Source: Silurus meridionalis
Taxonomy: Eukaryota > Chordata > Actinopteri > Siluriformes > Siluridae
DNA length: 64,000 nt
Assembly: GCF_014805685.1 (NCBI RefSeq)
Contig: NC_060909.1
Coordinates: forward strand, 3,034,792-3,098,791
Reading direction: 5' to 3'
The notes under the pieces are model-generated. The model was not told where the DNA came from, ran no database searches, and worked only from the letters and a program-made list of their open reading frames with translations. Shown piece after piece: positions 1 through 9,527 of this stretch. Each line of letters begins with the position of its first letter. Positions within the stretch are counted from its first letter, which is position 1. A program made the translations under genes and the position numbers.

Positions 1-447
1 ACTTCTCTGTTTAAACCTGCATCATTTTTCAGATGCCAAACGATGCCTAGCTGCCTCCGTCCTTTGTTGTGGAACAAATTCAACTCTGATTGTCTGCACC
101 AGCATGGACTCTAGACACCCTGTGGTATATGGGCCTCGGAAACACGGTTCCCTTTGACACCCTTCTGTTTCAGAATCTATGCCACCTGCCCTCCAGTTTT
201 TCTCCAATCTCAGAAAAGTGCTGAGGGAGAAAAAGAAAGGATGTCCAGGAAGCAAGATGGGAGAGAGTGTTTCTGAAATAATGAACAACCCACGGGTTCT
301 GCCTTTTTTTGTAAGAGGAACCACGAAGCGTACAAAAATAAACCTTGCGCACGTGGCAAAATAAATACTCCACAAGCAGTTCGCAGTCTGCTTTTTTATA
401 CCTCAGGAACAGTTAAAACATTAATAGGATGTTTGTGTTTCCTAAAG
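1..447. other. Unassigned single-copy-looking sequence
   Basis: No repeat family, tandem structure or convincing exon was recognised. Short open frames occur on both strands but overlap one another and show no domain signal. I treat this as intergenic or intronic sequence. Confidence 0.4.
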
Positions 448-1240
448 CTTCCTATTAGTGATGTGCATCTCTATAACTGAGGCTGATGCAATTCGCATCT
501 CGAGGCGGAGCCACCGATACGATACATTAAAGATACATATGAAGCAGCTACCAATGCGATACGATTCACCTCTGTTACGGTGCAGTGCGATCCGATTTTG
601 ATTCGATTCAACACAATGCAAAGCGATGCATTGAAAAATATATGATTCTATGCAATTCAATAAAATACAGATAGTTCACTTTTATTTCATTGGTTCAGAC
701 AGACAGCAAATCATCAATTTACTTAAGTGCATTCTGATTTCTTGCGCATGGCCTCTTTCACACAAGTTAGGTCAAGTCAAGAACACACACGCCTTCGAAG
801 GGAAAAAAAAAATGCTGAAATAAAACCACAGGTTCTTTTCCTGTCCTGTCTACAGGAAGTTACAGATCTACCTCTGCCATGTTAATCTGTATTCTATGTG
901 ACTCTCAGGACACGTCTCGGTCTCCGTAGTGTTGTGATGCGTCATATTCACGTAGCGGCAGCGGTGCTGAGAGAACGCGCTCGAGAAACAGTTACGCGAC
1001 GAGAAATCAATCTACATATAAAATATAATGAGTTATATATATATAATAATAATTATATATAAATAAATATTTTTTTACAGATGCAAATATGTTAAAAATG
1101 ATGCATCACAATAAAAATGGTAACTTTTTCGTGCAATGCAGACTTTTTACAATGCAGACTTTTTACAAATGCATCACTTCTATTTTTTTATGCCGATGCA
1201 CCCATGCGATTCGCTGAATCTTACCATCCCTACTTCCTGT
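448..1240 (-). mobile_element. hAT-like non-autonomous DNA transposon (family R1) with 8-bp TSD
   Basis: The element proper is 456-1232 (777 bp). It begins TAGTGATG and ends CATCCCTA, so the termini are imperfect inverted repeats of the form TAG(T/G)GATG. It is flanked by cttcctat (448-455) and cttcctgt (1233-1240), an 8-bp target duplication with one mismatch; 8 bp is characteristic of the hAT superfamily. The interior 830-1020 reappears in inverted orientation at 38093-38295, which confirms a dispersed family. On the minus strand a short frame starting MAEVDL begins near 882 and stops at once, so no transposase is intact. The centre (1020-1080) is AT-rich and may be a later expansion. The hAT assignment rests on the TSD length and terminal motif; the exact family is unknown. 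Confidence 0.65.
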
Positions 1241-1347
1241 AACATTCACAAGCTTCTGTCATTTCATTCACAAGATGATATTGACTAGATATCTGAGTAA
1301 ACTGCATGGGAAGTGTTTCCAAAAATAACCCCCCAAAAACAGATATA

Positions 1348-1664
1348 CAGTGGGCTTTCGGAACCTGCGGGGGTTACGTTTTATGACCCCCTTGTGAGTT
1401 CCAAAAATCGGTGAATTTTGGACGCACCTCCGCAGCCCCTATGGTACCTTAGCGAATTCATCTTTAATACAATAATGTGTTTTTAATTATTTTATGACAT
1501 TTGTTAGTTAAAACACAGTTTAAAATGTTATCCCTAACATTCCTGAACATTCGGTCCCGCGGCAGATTCCCGCGAATTTTAAGACAATCCGCAACTTACT
1601 GTTAATTAGGTTCCAAATGAGAACCTGCGAATTTTCCGAACCGCAATTTAACGAAGTTCGACTG
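1348..1664. mobile_element. pogo/Tigger-like MITE flanked by TA
   Basis: This 317-bp segment starts CAGT and ends ACTG, each directly flanked by TA (1346-1347 and 1665-1666), as in pogo-type Tc1/mariner elements. The inner ends are related inverted repeats: 'ttcggaacctgcggg' on the left and, read in reverse on the right, 'ttcggaaaattcgcaggttc'. No open reading frame survives, so it is a non-autonomous or decayed copy. Confidence 0.6.
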
Positions 1665-1666
1665 TA

Positions 1667-2190
1667 TTTATTACTGAAAGTAGCGGCGTATCCAATGCCT
1701 GTTTACTGTTCAACCGAGTCATTTTCAGAAGCCTTTTTCGACAGATGAACTTTCACCTCTGTGTGCCTGTACGTCTGCGTGTCTGCAGAATGCTCTGGAC
1801 CTCCTTCCCCAGTGCCTTATGCCCCTCAGACAGGGTTTTCCAAAGCATCCACGCATGGAATCAGACATCTGCTGCTCATCTGCTATAATATGGGTGCCAT
1901 CTTATCAGTCACTATTTAATCCGTGTGGATCGACGTTCAGCTATTATTCTTCACGTGATGGAAAATGACGCCGACCCTTTGCAGCTTCGTGGTGTTACGC
2001 GTTAATATCGAACGATCCAAGAAAAAGTCAATAATCTGCCAACAATGTGTTGAGTGAGTATTGAAGGTGAGTTCATGATTGAGCCGCAATTTATTTTTGA
2101 CTAAATGTGACAATTTTCTACCATTGAATGTAAAAAAAAATCCGCTTTGAACCATTCAACAGCAAAAAATAGCACATCTTGCAATCATTA
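1667..2190. other. Unassigned sequence
   Basis: No recognisable repeat, exon or tandem structure. A 72-codon minus-strand frame at 1937-2155 has no domain signal and I do not call it a gene. Confidence 0.35.
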
Positions 2191-2192
2191 AA

Positions 2193-2360
2193 TCTTCATG
2201 GAGTTGGCTTCGTGCACAGAGTCTCCAAGTTCAACTTAAGGGAGAATTTCATGCTACGAGATCCAAAGACGTCCTATACCGTTGTGTGCCTCCAACTTTG
2301 TGCTAAGACTTTAGTGAAGAAAGACTCAAAAAATGATGTAATACTTTTGTCCATATAGTG
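2193..2360 (-). mobile_element. Tc1-like element fragment, family Tc1-N
   Basis: Read on the minus strand this begins at the terminal motif 'cactatatggacaaaagtat' and runs into the stretch that in better copies leads to the transposase remnant (compare 49043-49300). The segment is cut off at 'tcttcatggagttggctt' and much of the middle is missing. A second terminal fragment, 'aagtattgggacacctgtac', follows on the plus strand at about 2391-2410, so two broken ends lie head to head around a short AT- and A-rich spacer. Confidence 0.6.
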
Positions 2361-2410
2361 TGTGTGTATGTATTATATGAAAAAAAAAAAAAAGTATTGG
2401 GACACCTGTA

Positions 2411-2987
2411 CCATGCTGCTGGTTCATTGTATCATCCTGAGCAGTTGTTCAGAGATAAAGATAACTGAGCTTTACAAAACCGACAACTCATCCTGGCAAA
2501 TATCAGCGATTAGTATGACACATTTGGCTAAACAGGCTGTTTTATGTACAGAGTTTTATGTATATATAGCCAGTTATTCTCCAAAGACATTTTCATTTTA
2601 AAATAAACTCGTGTAACAACTACGTCTACGCTGCGTTTTTTTTGCCATTTTTATATTTCCCTACTAACTACAGCAGAACAGAACAGTACACACGTACTCA
2701 TAACGTTGCTCATGGCAACGGTGTTATGAACAGCCAGTAATACTGTATAAACGTGCAGGGAAACGTAATGGACGGATGTCAAATGGATCAATAAGCACAA
2801 TAGGACAAAATCCAAAATCTATTTCGACTTCACGGAGGCTGCCGTATGCGTGCCGGAGTCCGAGACGGTTTTCATATAAGGAGAAACCTGACGCTTTTCT
2901 AATCGAATCAGTTCAATTTTATTGATGTAGCGATGTTTTAAAAATCGAACGTGTCACAAAGCGGTGTTATAAAAAAGCTGGAGCAGT
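2411..2987. other. Unassigned sequence
   Basis: AT-rich sequence with no clear family. It follows a Tc1 terminal fragment ending near 2410 and may contain decayed element interior, but I cannot show that. Confidence 0.3.
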
Positions 2988-3440
2988 ACATAAACCACGT
3001 ACTTAAGATAAAGTAGAGATACTGTGTAAAAAAATGACTCGCTTAAAACTTTCACTTGAGTAAAAGTACAAATGATTTTGCATTCAAATGGACTTAAGTA
3101 TTATGATTTATTATAAGTATAATGTTCATATTATCATTTTTGTCACATGACTCTTTGCTTAATCAATTCAGATTATGTAAAAAGACTCAAATGTGACTCT
3201 CAGCACACTAAATTATTGATAGAATGATATTAATGACTCAAACACTGATTTCTATTACAATGATCATGAACCCAAAATCTCCTTTTCAACTACTTAAGGT
3301 TGAGTACATTTTGAACTTTGACTTTAAAATGAAGTAAAGTTAAAGTGTCCCCAAATGGAAATACTTCAGTACAGATACGTGAAAAAGCTACTTAAATACG
3401 GTAACAAATTACATTTACTCCCACACTGTCCACCACGGAT
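2988..3440 (+). mobile_element. Interspersed repeat family Z, probably non-autonomous hAT
   Basis: About 450 bp that matches 47690-48265 along most of its length in the same orientation. Shared blocks include 'aaactttcacttgagtaaaa', 'cctattatcatttttgtcac'-like and 'agaatgatattaatga'. Both copies end in the same way, 'actgtccaccac' here and 'actgtccaccgc' there; reversed, this gives GTGGTGGACAGT, a hAT-like terminus. No coding remnant is visible. The hAT label is inference from the end; the repeat relationship is directly visible. Confidence 0.6.
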
Positions 3441-3960
3441 TCTTAATAACCGAGCCAGAGGCAACGTTGGAAGACACCTTGATGAAAAAAGGAACCAGAG
3501 GAACCAGCACAACATCAGCATCTTGTATAAATGACTGCAGATTATACTATGCTATGAGGTAAATGTGTGTTGACAGGATGTTCAGTATGAGCATTATGGT
3601 CTTTGTGATTACATCAGCAATTCTCCAGTATCCAGATGAGATTATTCACTGAAGAAAAGGGTGGGATTTTGGGGGGATAAACTGCTTTGGGAAAGTGCGA
3701 TCTTTAAGGTATTCACGTGGGACCAGGCGCAGTAGCGCAAAGTGCATCTCAATTGTGCCAATTAAAATTCCACTGGCATGTGGTTGTTGTTTTATATTCT
3801 GGGGGGACAGATGAATATGGAAACTAACTACATGATTAATAAAAGACCATGAGTTTTTAATGACTCGAACAGAGAGCACAGCTGGGTGACTGGCAGGGCC
3901 TTGTCTCTATTACCTTAAATTGCGATTTCTTTTTTTTTTTTACTGAATGTACCTTGCTAG
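3441..3960. other. Unassigned sequence
   Basis: No recognised feature apart from a short T-run at about 3929-3940, just before the SINE that follows. Confidence 0.35.
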
Positions 3961-4180
3961 GAGAAAGTGGTAACTCAGTGGTTAAAGCTCTGAGTTACTG
4001 ATCAGAAGGTCAGGCGTTCAAGCACTGGTATCGCCAAGCAGCTACTTTGGGGCCCTTAAGCAAGGCCCTTAACCATCTGTTCTCCAGGGGTGCTGTAACA
4101 AGGCTGACCCTGGCTTCCTAATACCACTAGGATATAAAAAGAAAGAATTTCTCAGTGCTGCAAAAGTACATGTGACTCAT
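3961..4180 (+). mobile_element. tRNA-derived SINE, family A
   Basis: The head resembles a tRNA promoter: an A-box-like 'gtggtaactcagtggttaaa' followed about 30 bp on by a B-box-like 'ggcgttcaagcac'. A conserved body follows ('gcccttaagcaaggccctta') and the copy ends 'gtacatgtgactcatataa'. Other copies lie at 4953-5210 and 48643-48845, with an inverted piece at 18441-18545. SINEs are transcribed by RNA polymerase III and depend on a partner LINE; this copy is decayed. Confidence 0.75.
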
Positions 4181-4369
4181 ATAAACCACTTTTCTATAAC
4201 AATTTTTTTTCCCCCGCTATCCCTCTGACCCTCTGAAGTCAATCTACATGTTCGCTGCTTTCATTATCGTTGTTCGACTATTCGAACATCTTTTCAACGT
4301 ATGAACGGAACTTCCTACCTCACTCACGCTAGAGAAAGCTTTTCTATAAAGCTCCTTTTCGGCGTTTCA

Positions 4370-4447
4370 GTTCCATTCCGATGAGATAAACGCGCGCTGT
4401 TTCGCCTCGCCGATTTTATATACCCGATACACGCCCTCTTTTTAACG
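4370..4447. promoter_or_regulatory. Small CpG cluster with TATA-like motif, candidate core promoter
   Basis: Within an AT-rich setting this stretch has a dense run of CpGs ('aacgcgcgctgtttcgcctc') followed by TTTTATATACC at about 4414-4424. It lies directly upstream of the short signal-peptide-like frame at 4448. The TATA-like motif is only about 25-30 bp before that ATG, which would leave almost no 5' UTR, and this weakens the idea. Confidence 0.2.
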
Positions 4448-4570
4448 ATGGAGGACGCAACTGGTATTTTGGCATTGTTTTCCTTCCTGTTGCTGTCACA
4501 CATTAACTGTGTTGTGGACTCTCGGTCCCAGGACTGCACGCTAAACCTTGTTTCTCTGAGCTGCCTGTGA
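4448..4570 (+). CDS. Candidate 40-aa secreted micropeptide or signal-peptide first exon
   Basis: This frame was read by hand and is shorter than a typical ORF cutoff. It encodes 40 residues and stops at TGA 4568-4570. The N-terminus has the shape of a cleavable signal peptide: a short acidic start (MEDATG), a hydrophobic core ILALFSFLLL at about residues 7-16, then SHINC and a polar stretch VVDSRSQDCT. The last codons overlap CCT|GTGAGG at about 4564, a plausible but weak splice donor, so it could be the first coding exon of a secreted or membrane protein rather than a complete peptide. It sits just downstream of a small CpG cluster. A minus-strand frame also crosses the region. I do not recognise the product, and a chance frame is quite possible. 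Confidence 0.25.
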   Translation: MEDATGILALFSFLLLSHINCVVDSRSQDCTLNLVSLSCL

Positions 4571-4952
4571 GGATACACCATCAATCAAAGCTGCACTTTA
4601 GGGGTTTTGTAATGTGCAGCCCATGAGTCAGGGCTAAATCCAGGTCATCGCCCTGAGAGAAAAAAAGCGCAGCGATCTTTGTCTCTGTCTTGTGTAAATT
4701 AAGCGAATCTCGATACCTTTTCTCGTTGGGTTTGAGAAACCATTCTGCAGCTGTCTCATAGGTTGAGACTATAGTGTTGAACATTTGTATTCAATCTCTG
4801 TCTATCATCTAAGACTGATAGCTATAAATTGATTGGAAATTTAACCAATAAACCAAGGCTTAACACACATTTCAGTGAAATGTTCCAGGAAGCTATGGAT
4901 ACCATGAGGGTACACAGAACTATCTGACTTTTGTATCTCATTAATAGCTGTG
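4571..4952. other. Unassigned sequence
   Basis: No repeat family or tandem structure recognised. If the 4448 frame were a first exon, this would be the start of its intron. Confidence 0.3.
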
Positions 4953-5210
4953 CTGGGAAAGTGGTAGCTCAATGGTAAAGGCTCTGATTAGAAGGTCAGG
5001 AGTTCAAGAACCAGTATCGCCAAGCTGCCACTGTTGGGGCTCTTGAGTAAGGCCCTCTGTAGTCTATTTGTATGGAGCTATGGGGTTAAAAACAACCTTC
5101 GGATCCAAAGTCCAATGCTTTAACCACTAAGCTACCAGCCCCAGTTTCCACACATTCCTGGGATATAAGGATTTTCACACCACTGTCAAAGTACATGTGA
5201 CAAATAAAAG
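4953..5210 (+). mobile_element. SINE family A copy interrupted by an inverted tRNA-like head
   Basis: The copy runs from the A-box-like 'gtggtagctcaatggtaaag' to the tail 'gtacatgtgacaaataaaag'. Between about 5080 and 5143 it carries extra sequence. Reverse-complemented, this reads 'ggggctggtagcttagtggt' and continues 'taaagcattggac', another tRNA-type A-box region in opposite orientation. So a second, truncated SINE head has been placed or inverted inside the first. Confidence 0.65.
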
Positions 5211-5605
5211 CATCTATCCTAACTAACACGGGCCTCTTGGTACTGCCCAGTGAATGCGACTCCCAGGAAGGTTTGGACCGCACAATGAACACGGCTGTAA
5301 GGAAAAAAAAAACACGGAAATGAACTCCTACACCTCAATCTGTTCCATAGCATGTTTTATACTGGAGTGTAATTGGAATCACTGGTGCCCATGGCAAAGT
5401 GGTGAGCAGCGAACGGATCTGAGTCAGTACCATTATCGTCGGAATGCGATTACGCTTTTAATTTTTTGAGCAGATTGATTTGGTCTCATCTGCGTTTGGG
5501 ATTTCGCTCCATTTATTTAAAGCTGGATAAGATGATTACGGAGCGAAATGCGCTGAACTAAATAGAGCAGCTGTCAAGCACGTTCCAGCGAAAGCCATTT
5601 TGACA

Positions 5606-5609
<4 letters not shown>
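5211..5609. other. Unassigned sequence
   Basis: No family recognised. Short open frames on both strands overlap and lack any domain signal. Confidence 0.3.

Positions 5610-5675
<66 letters not shown>
5610..5675. repeat. (AT)n microsatellite
   Basis: About 33 uninterrupted AT dinucleotides. The minus-strand frame that reads tyrosine-isoleucine repeats here is an artefact of the array. Confidence 0.97.
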
Positions 5676-5676
<1 letters not shown>

Positions 5677-7130
5677 CACCATTTGCAGTTGTAAATGAAT
5701 AATAATAGAGCTTTTATGTTTGCAATCTTGGATCGTTTAGTCTGTTTCTGCACGTGCATAAAGATATGTATCATTGGACCGTATCACATATCAACTGTTG
5801 ATTATGGAGATGCAACTTTTATCGCTGTTCCTGCTCGGTGTCCAGAATCATGGGAACAAACAGAAAGTCGTAACGGAAACAAACACAGAAAGAGGTCCTG
5901 TTTAATTTTTTAAGCAGCGAATAAAAAGTGCTTAATTCATCAAAGGCGTGCCACTTGAAATAAACTGGAGACGGCTTCATCTTGTTTCAAGTGTACATGA
6001 ACTGCACTGTAGCTTCCAAATCATGAAAAAAAAAGAACAGATCTTCTTTGGCAGACTGTACGAGAGAGATGACATTCATAATTAGTGCATTCGTTTCAGG
6101 AACTGGAATAGATGGAGCAGTGCTGGTTAAAAGCAATTATCTCAGATGACTGCCTTCGCTTGATGTCCTCACAAGCAGGCACCGAAACAAGGAGCCATGG
6201 CTGCGTCTTGAATCCACAATGCACTAATGTACAGGTTTTCGTCTGCTGCTTGAGAAACATTTACCTACACGAATGTCCGTTCAAATGTGGGAGCTTTTTT
6301 AGTGCTTTTTTTCTTTTTTTTTTAAACCATTTTTCTTAGAAATCGACGCTTCTGTCAAACAGTTCATGCGCAAAAAAAAAGAAAAAAGAAGTATCAGGGA
6401 AGCAACAACCCACGGCCATGAATCATACACAGAAAATACGCAATCTTCCGGTACAACCCAGAATCTCTTGGCAGCACATCAGGAATGTAATGCCTACCTT
6501 CACCTGGCTTGGGTGTAAACAAGAGGGTTAATTGTCGGAGACACAACGTACAGCCCTGTGTGTTCAGAGATGCCACCCTCGGTCTGTGCTTTCCACAAAC
6601 GCCATCCGAGAGAAAAAAAAAACCTGTAGGAGACGGAATAACGCATCCCAGGATGCGACCCAGCATGCAGTTTGATGAGTAAGAAGCTGAACGCAGGATG
6701 TACTCGACACAGGCTTGCCTTTCACCTCGTTTACTTCTCGTATGCAGCAAAGTGAAGATGGGGAACAGTCACAAACACACACACACACACAAGCTCGTGT
6801 CTCTCTTTTCCTCCTGCGTCTTTGCAAAAGCCTGCACATGTGAACGGAATATGAATGACCCAACGCCATATTCTAGCAAAAGTAACGCTAAGTAGAGCAA
6901 CAGAAGGGGGGATGGTGTGGGGTAGGGGGGTATGAAAGGAAGGGAAGGGTGGAGGGAGGGAGGGAGGGAAGGAGGAATGGATGGAGGGAGATGGTGGGAT
7001 CCAAAATCTACCAGCTTATTCTGGCACCAGGCTTCAATCATGTAGCCAATGACAAGATAGAGAGATTTATAGATGGGAAGATGGGCAGGCTGTCTATCCA
7101 TCTGTCTATTCCATCTGAACCGATAGATAA

Positions 7131-7131
<1 letters not shown>
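5676..7131. other. Unassigned sequence with minor simple repeats
   Basis: No exon or repeat family recognised. It contains a short (CA)n at about 6774-6791 and a purine-rich GGGA/GGAA stretch at about 6907-6990. Frames of 100-118 codons at 6394-6869 on the minus strand overlap each other in different frames and cross the CA run, so I do not call them. Confidence 0.4.

Positions 7132-7204
<73 letters not shown>
7132..7204. repeat. (GATA)n microsatellite
   Basis: About 18 near-perfect GATA units. The 152-codon minus-strand frame crossing it owes its length to the array. Confidence 0.97.
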
Positions 7205-7581
7205 GCACAAAAGGAATACACTGCCATAAAACTTAGAGGTAACCCTATACACTATCACCTACTTACACATTTTTCTTTTCTGCTTTTTTTTTTCTTTTTT
7301 TTTCCTTTCTTTCTTTTTTATTAACTATGTGGTTTGTCAGTGGATGGCAGTATGGACGGATGATCATCTGCAGCCTCAAGTTAATATGAAATCCATGCAG
7401 GTTCCTTTCTTTTTCTTTTTTTTAAGTGAGAAGTAAATGCATGGGCTGAAAAAAAAATGGCAAGCAATTCAAGAAGAAATAAAAAAATTTGGAAAAATGT
7501 AATAATAAATCTTTCACCTTTTTTTTTTGGTGCAGGACAGCTCTGATAAATTCCACATCCACAGTAGGTTCTTTGCAGGCT
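7205..7581. other. Unassigned, polypyrimidine-rich
   Basis: Includes a strongly T/C-rich tract at about 7268-7320. No exon follows it convincingly and no repeat family is recognised. Confidence 0.3.
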
Positions 7582-7585
7582 CTCT

Positions 7586-7641
<56 letters not shown>
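7582..7641. repeat. (TG)n microsatellite
   Basis: A short TC run followed by about 26 TG dinucleotides. Frames crossing it on both strands are artefacts. Confidence 0.97.
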
Positions 7642-7642
<1 letters not shown>

Positions 7643-7744
7643 TCGCAGGATGTATTCCGATGATGGAGGAATAAAAAACAAAAAAAAAAAAAATCCAAAA
7701 ATCCAAGAATTTATGATGAGGGTCCTGGTGTATCAGAGGTGGAG

Positions 7745-8250
7745 ATAACGACCTGCGCGCGCTCCATAGCTTAAACACGTAACATGCTGACTTGGCTGAT
7801 GCTTTAATGTCTCACAGCATCCCTCTCTCTCTCTTCATCACACACACTTACACACACACGCACACACACTCTCGCCAGCCTGTGCACAGTCACAGGTTCG
7901 GGTTCGGTTTCGGCTTCGTCCGCGCGCGTAATGCGGATTATTGGCTTCGGGTTAATTAAGGCGCCTCTCGCCGTTCGTCGCGCGCGCTTCCTCCTTGAGA
8001 CGTATAGCGCACGCTCGACTTGAACTTCCACCAGCAGCACCACCACCACCCCCCTGGATCTTATTCACTCATCTCCACTCGTCAGCAAAAGGATGCACTG
8101 CACTGTTCCTCCTCTCCCGACGAATGTATATAATATATAAATATATCTAATAGATCTGTTCTTTTTTTTCCTTTCTTTTTTTCTTTTCCTCCAAGCCGTG
8201 GACGAGAAGATGGTATCAAGCAGAAGGACTCTGCAGCCGCCTACAATGAT
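7745..8250. promoter_or_regulatory. CpG-rich patch, candidate CpG island or promoter
   Basis: This is the densest CpG region in the window, with runs such as 'gacctgcgcgcgctcc' near 7750, 'ttcgtccgcgcgcgtaatg' near 7915 and 'cgttcgtcgcgcgcgcttcc' near 7973. CpG is scarce elsewhere, so such a patch suggests an unmethylated promoter or first-exon area. It ends in an AT-rich 'gtatataatatataaatata' (about 8126) and a long polypyrimidine tract (8160-8190). Transcription direction cannot be fixed from sequence alone. Confidence 0.4.
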
Positions 8251-8317
8251 GAGCATTAAGAGCTGCAGCAGCTCTCCTCACTGCTCATGCAGGGTTGCCA
8301 GATTGAAGCGGTTTTAA
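8210..8317 (+). CDS. Candidate short frame after polypyrimidine tract in the CpG patch
   Basis: A 35-codon frame begins at ATG 8210 with a strong translation context (A at -3, G at +4) and ends at TAA 8315-8317. It starts MVSSRRTLQPP and continues through a Cys/Ser-rich stretch. Immediately upstream, 8160-8195 looks like a splice acceptor (long C/T tract ending 'cctccaag'), and the frame stays open back into that tract, so an internal exon is as likely as a start. I recognise no homologue and chance is a real possibility. Confidence 0.18.
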   Translation: MVSSRRTLQPPTMMSIKSCSSSPHCSCRVARLKRF

Positions 8318-8404
8318 CACCGTTATCTAGCTCTAGAGCAGCCAAAAAAAGAAAGAAAAAAAAATTCTTTTTTATTTATCTTATGGTCATTCGAAAGTGT
8401 TTAC

Positions 8405-8575
8405 GCAGCAGGTAGCGCTACAGTCTCAAAGATCCATGGTCCTGCCTTTCATTCTGTCATATGGTTACAACGTCTGCATGGGTTTCCTCAAAGTTTATTG
8501 GTTTCATCCTGTTCATCCGAACAACCCGGTAGATGAACCATCATAAACCTGGTGCTAGAACGTGGTCATGATAAT
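8405..8575 (+). mobile_element. Decayed tRNA-type SINE, family C-like
   Basis: The start 'acgcagcaggtagcgctaca' and the later 'gtctgcatgggtttcctcaa' match, in order, the two hallmark blocks of a widespread fish SINE whose head reads like a tRNA promoter. The B-box area between them is badly eroded. Confidence 0.5.
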
Positions 8576-8689
8576 AATCCTGGAGCATCTAGCTTGGCTC
8601 CAGACTCGTTTTAACCATGAGGGTTGACTGCGAAGCAAAAATCCATGATGCCAAGGTTTCTCGACGCGTGTTTAAAGATTTAATATAAA

Positions 8690-9165
8690 TCATTAAATTT
8701 TTATTTGTATAGCTTTTTTAACAATGTACAATGTCTCAAAGCAGCTTTGCACAGATAAAGCAGTTATGAAAAATTAATTAGTTTGTTCCTTATAATTTTA
8801 AGTTTGTCCCTAATGAGCAATCCGGTGGCATCTGTGCCAAGGAAAAACTCCATGAGATGACACAAGGAAGAAACCTTGAGAGGAGCCAGACTCAAGAGGG
8901 AACCCGTCCTCATCTTGGTAGCACCGAATGTCCATTCATTACAGTTGTTGAGGTGTGCAGTGATGGTGATCAAATGCAACCTGTAGTCCTGAGCCACGGT
9001 GCCGACATGAAGTTCAGTCTAAAACCATCCTCAAAGGTCTGTGTTGCTCCCTAATTTCATCCCCAGCAGCACAGAGTGGCCTCCAATCGAAAAAACTCCA
9101 TCCAGAGGCAGGGTGCCAGGATGAGGCAGGCATTCAAAGGATTTAAATATCTCTACTTGGCAACC
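8690..9165 (+). repeat. Interspersed repeat family C
   Basis: A common fish repeat recognised by ordered blocks: 'tttatttgtatag', 'tctcaaagcagctttgcac', 'ccctaatgagcaatccggtg', 'ggaagaaaccttgagaggag' and 'gggaacccgtcctcat'. Other copies in the window are at 18546, 21470, 40610 and 46680 (same strand) and 12990 and 46085 (opposite strand). I cannot assign the superfamily. Frames inside it are not genes. Confidence 0.7.
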
Positions 9166-9492
9166 TGGGTATTAGTGGTCTTTTAATCAGAATGTAGAGA
9201 TGTTTGGTACCTTGGCTGAGTCTATAGAACTATAGAAGTCCAAAGATGTACTGTGTGTGTACAGAGAGGCTTTTGTGAGCTGTGTGAACGGAATACTACT
9301 TCATTAATGCCCCTCTTTCTCGCTCTCGGTCTCTTGATCTGTATGTATGGGGGGCTGGGGGACAACATATACAGGGACATTTAACTGGTCACCATAAAGA
9401 ACCCCACCAAAAAATCCCCAGAAAGAGCCAAAGGTTTCTTTGTGATGATTGAGGAAGTTTGAGGAAGTCCTCACAAGGATAATAAGACAAAC

Positions 9493-9527
<35 letters not shown>

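Noticed and set aside
6769..7227. 152-residue minus-strand protein
   Set aside because: Open through a GATA array and a GGGA-rich tract; the amino-acid pattern is repeat-derived.
7804..8049. 81-residue minus-strand frame across the CpG patch
   Set aside because: Arg/Val-rich composition follows from CpG and CA runs; no supporting signal.
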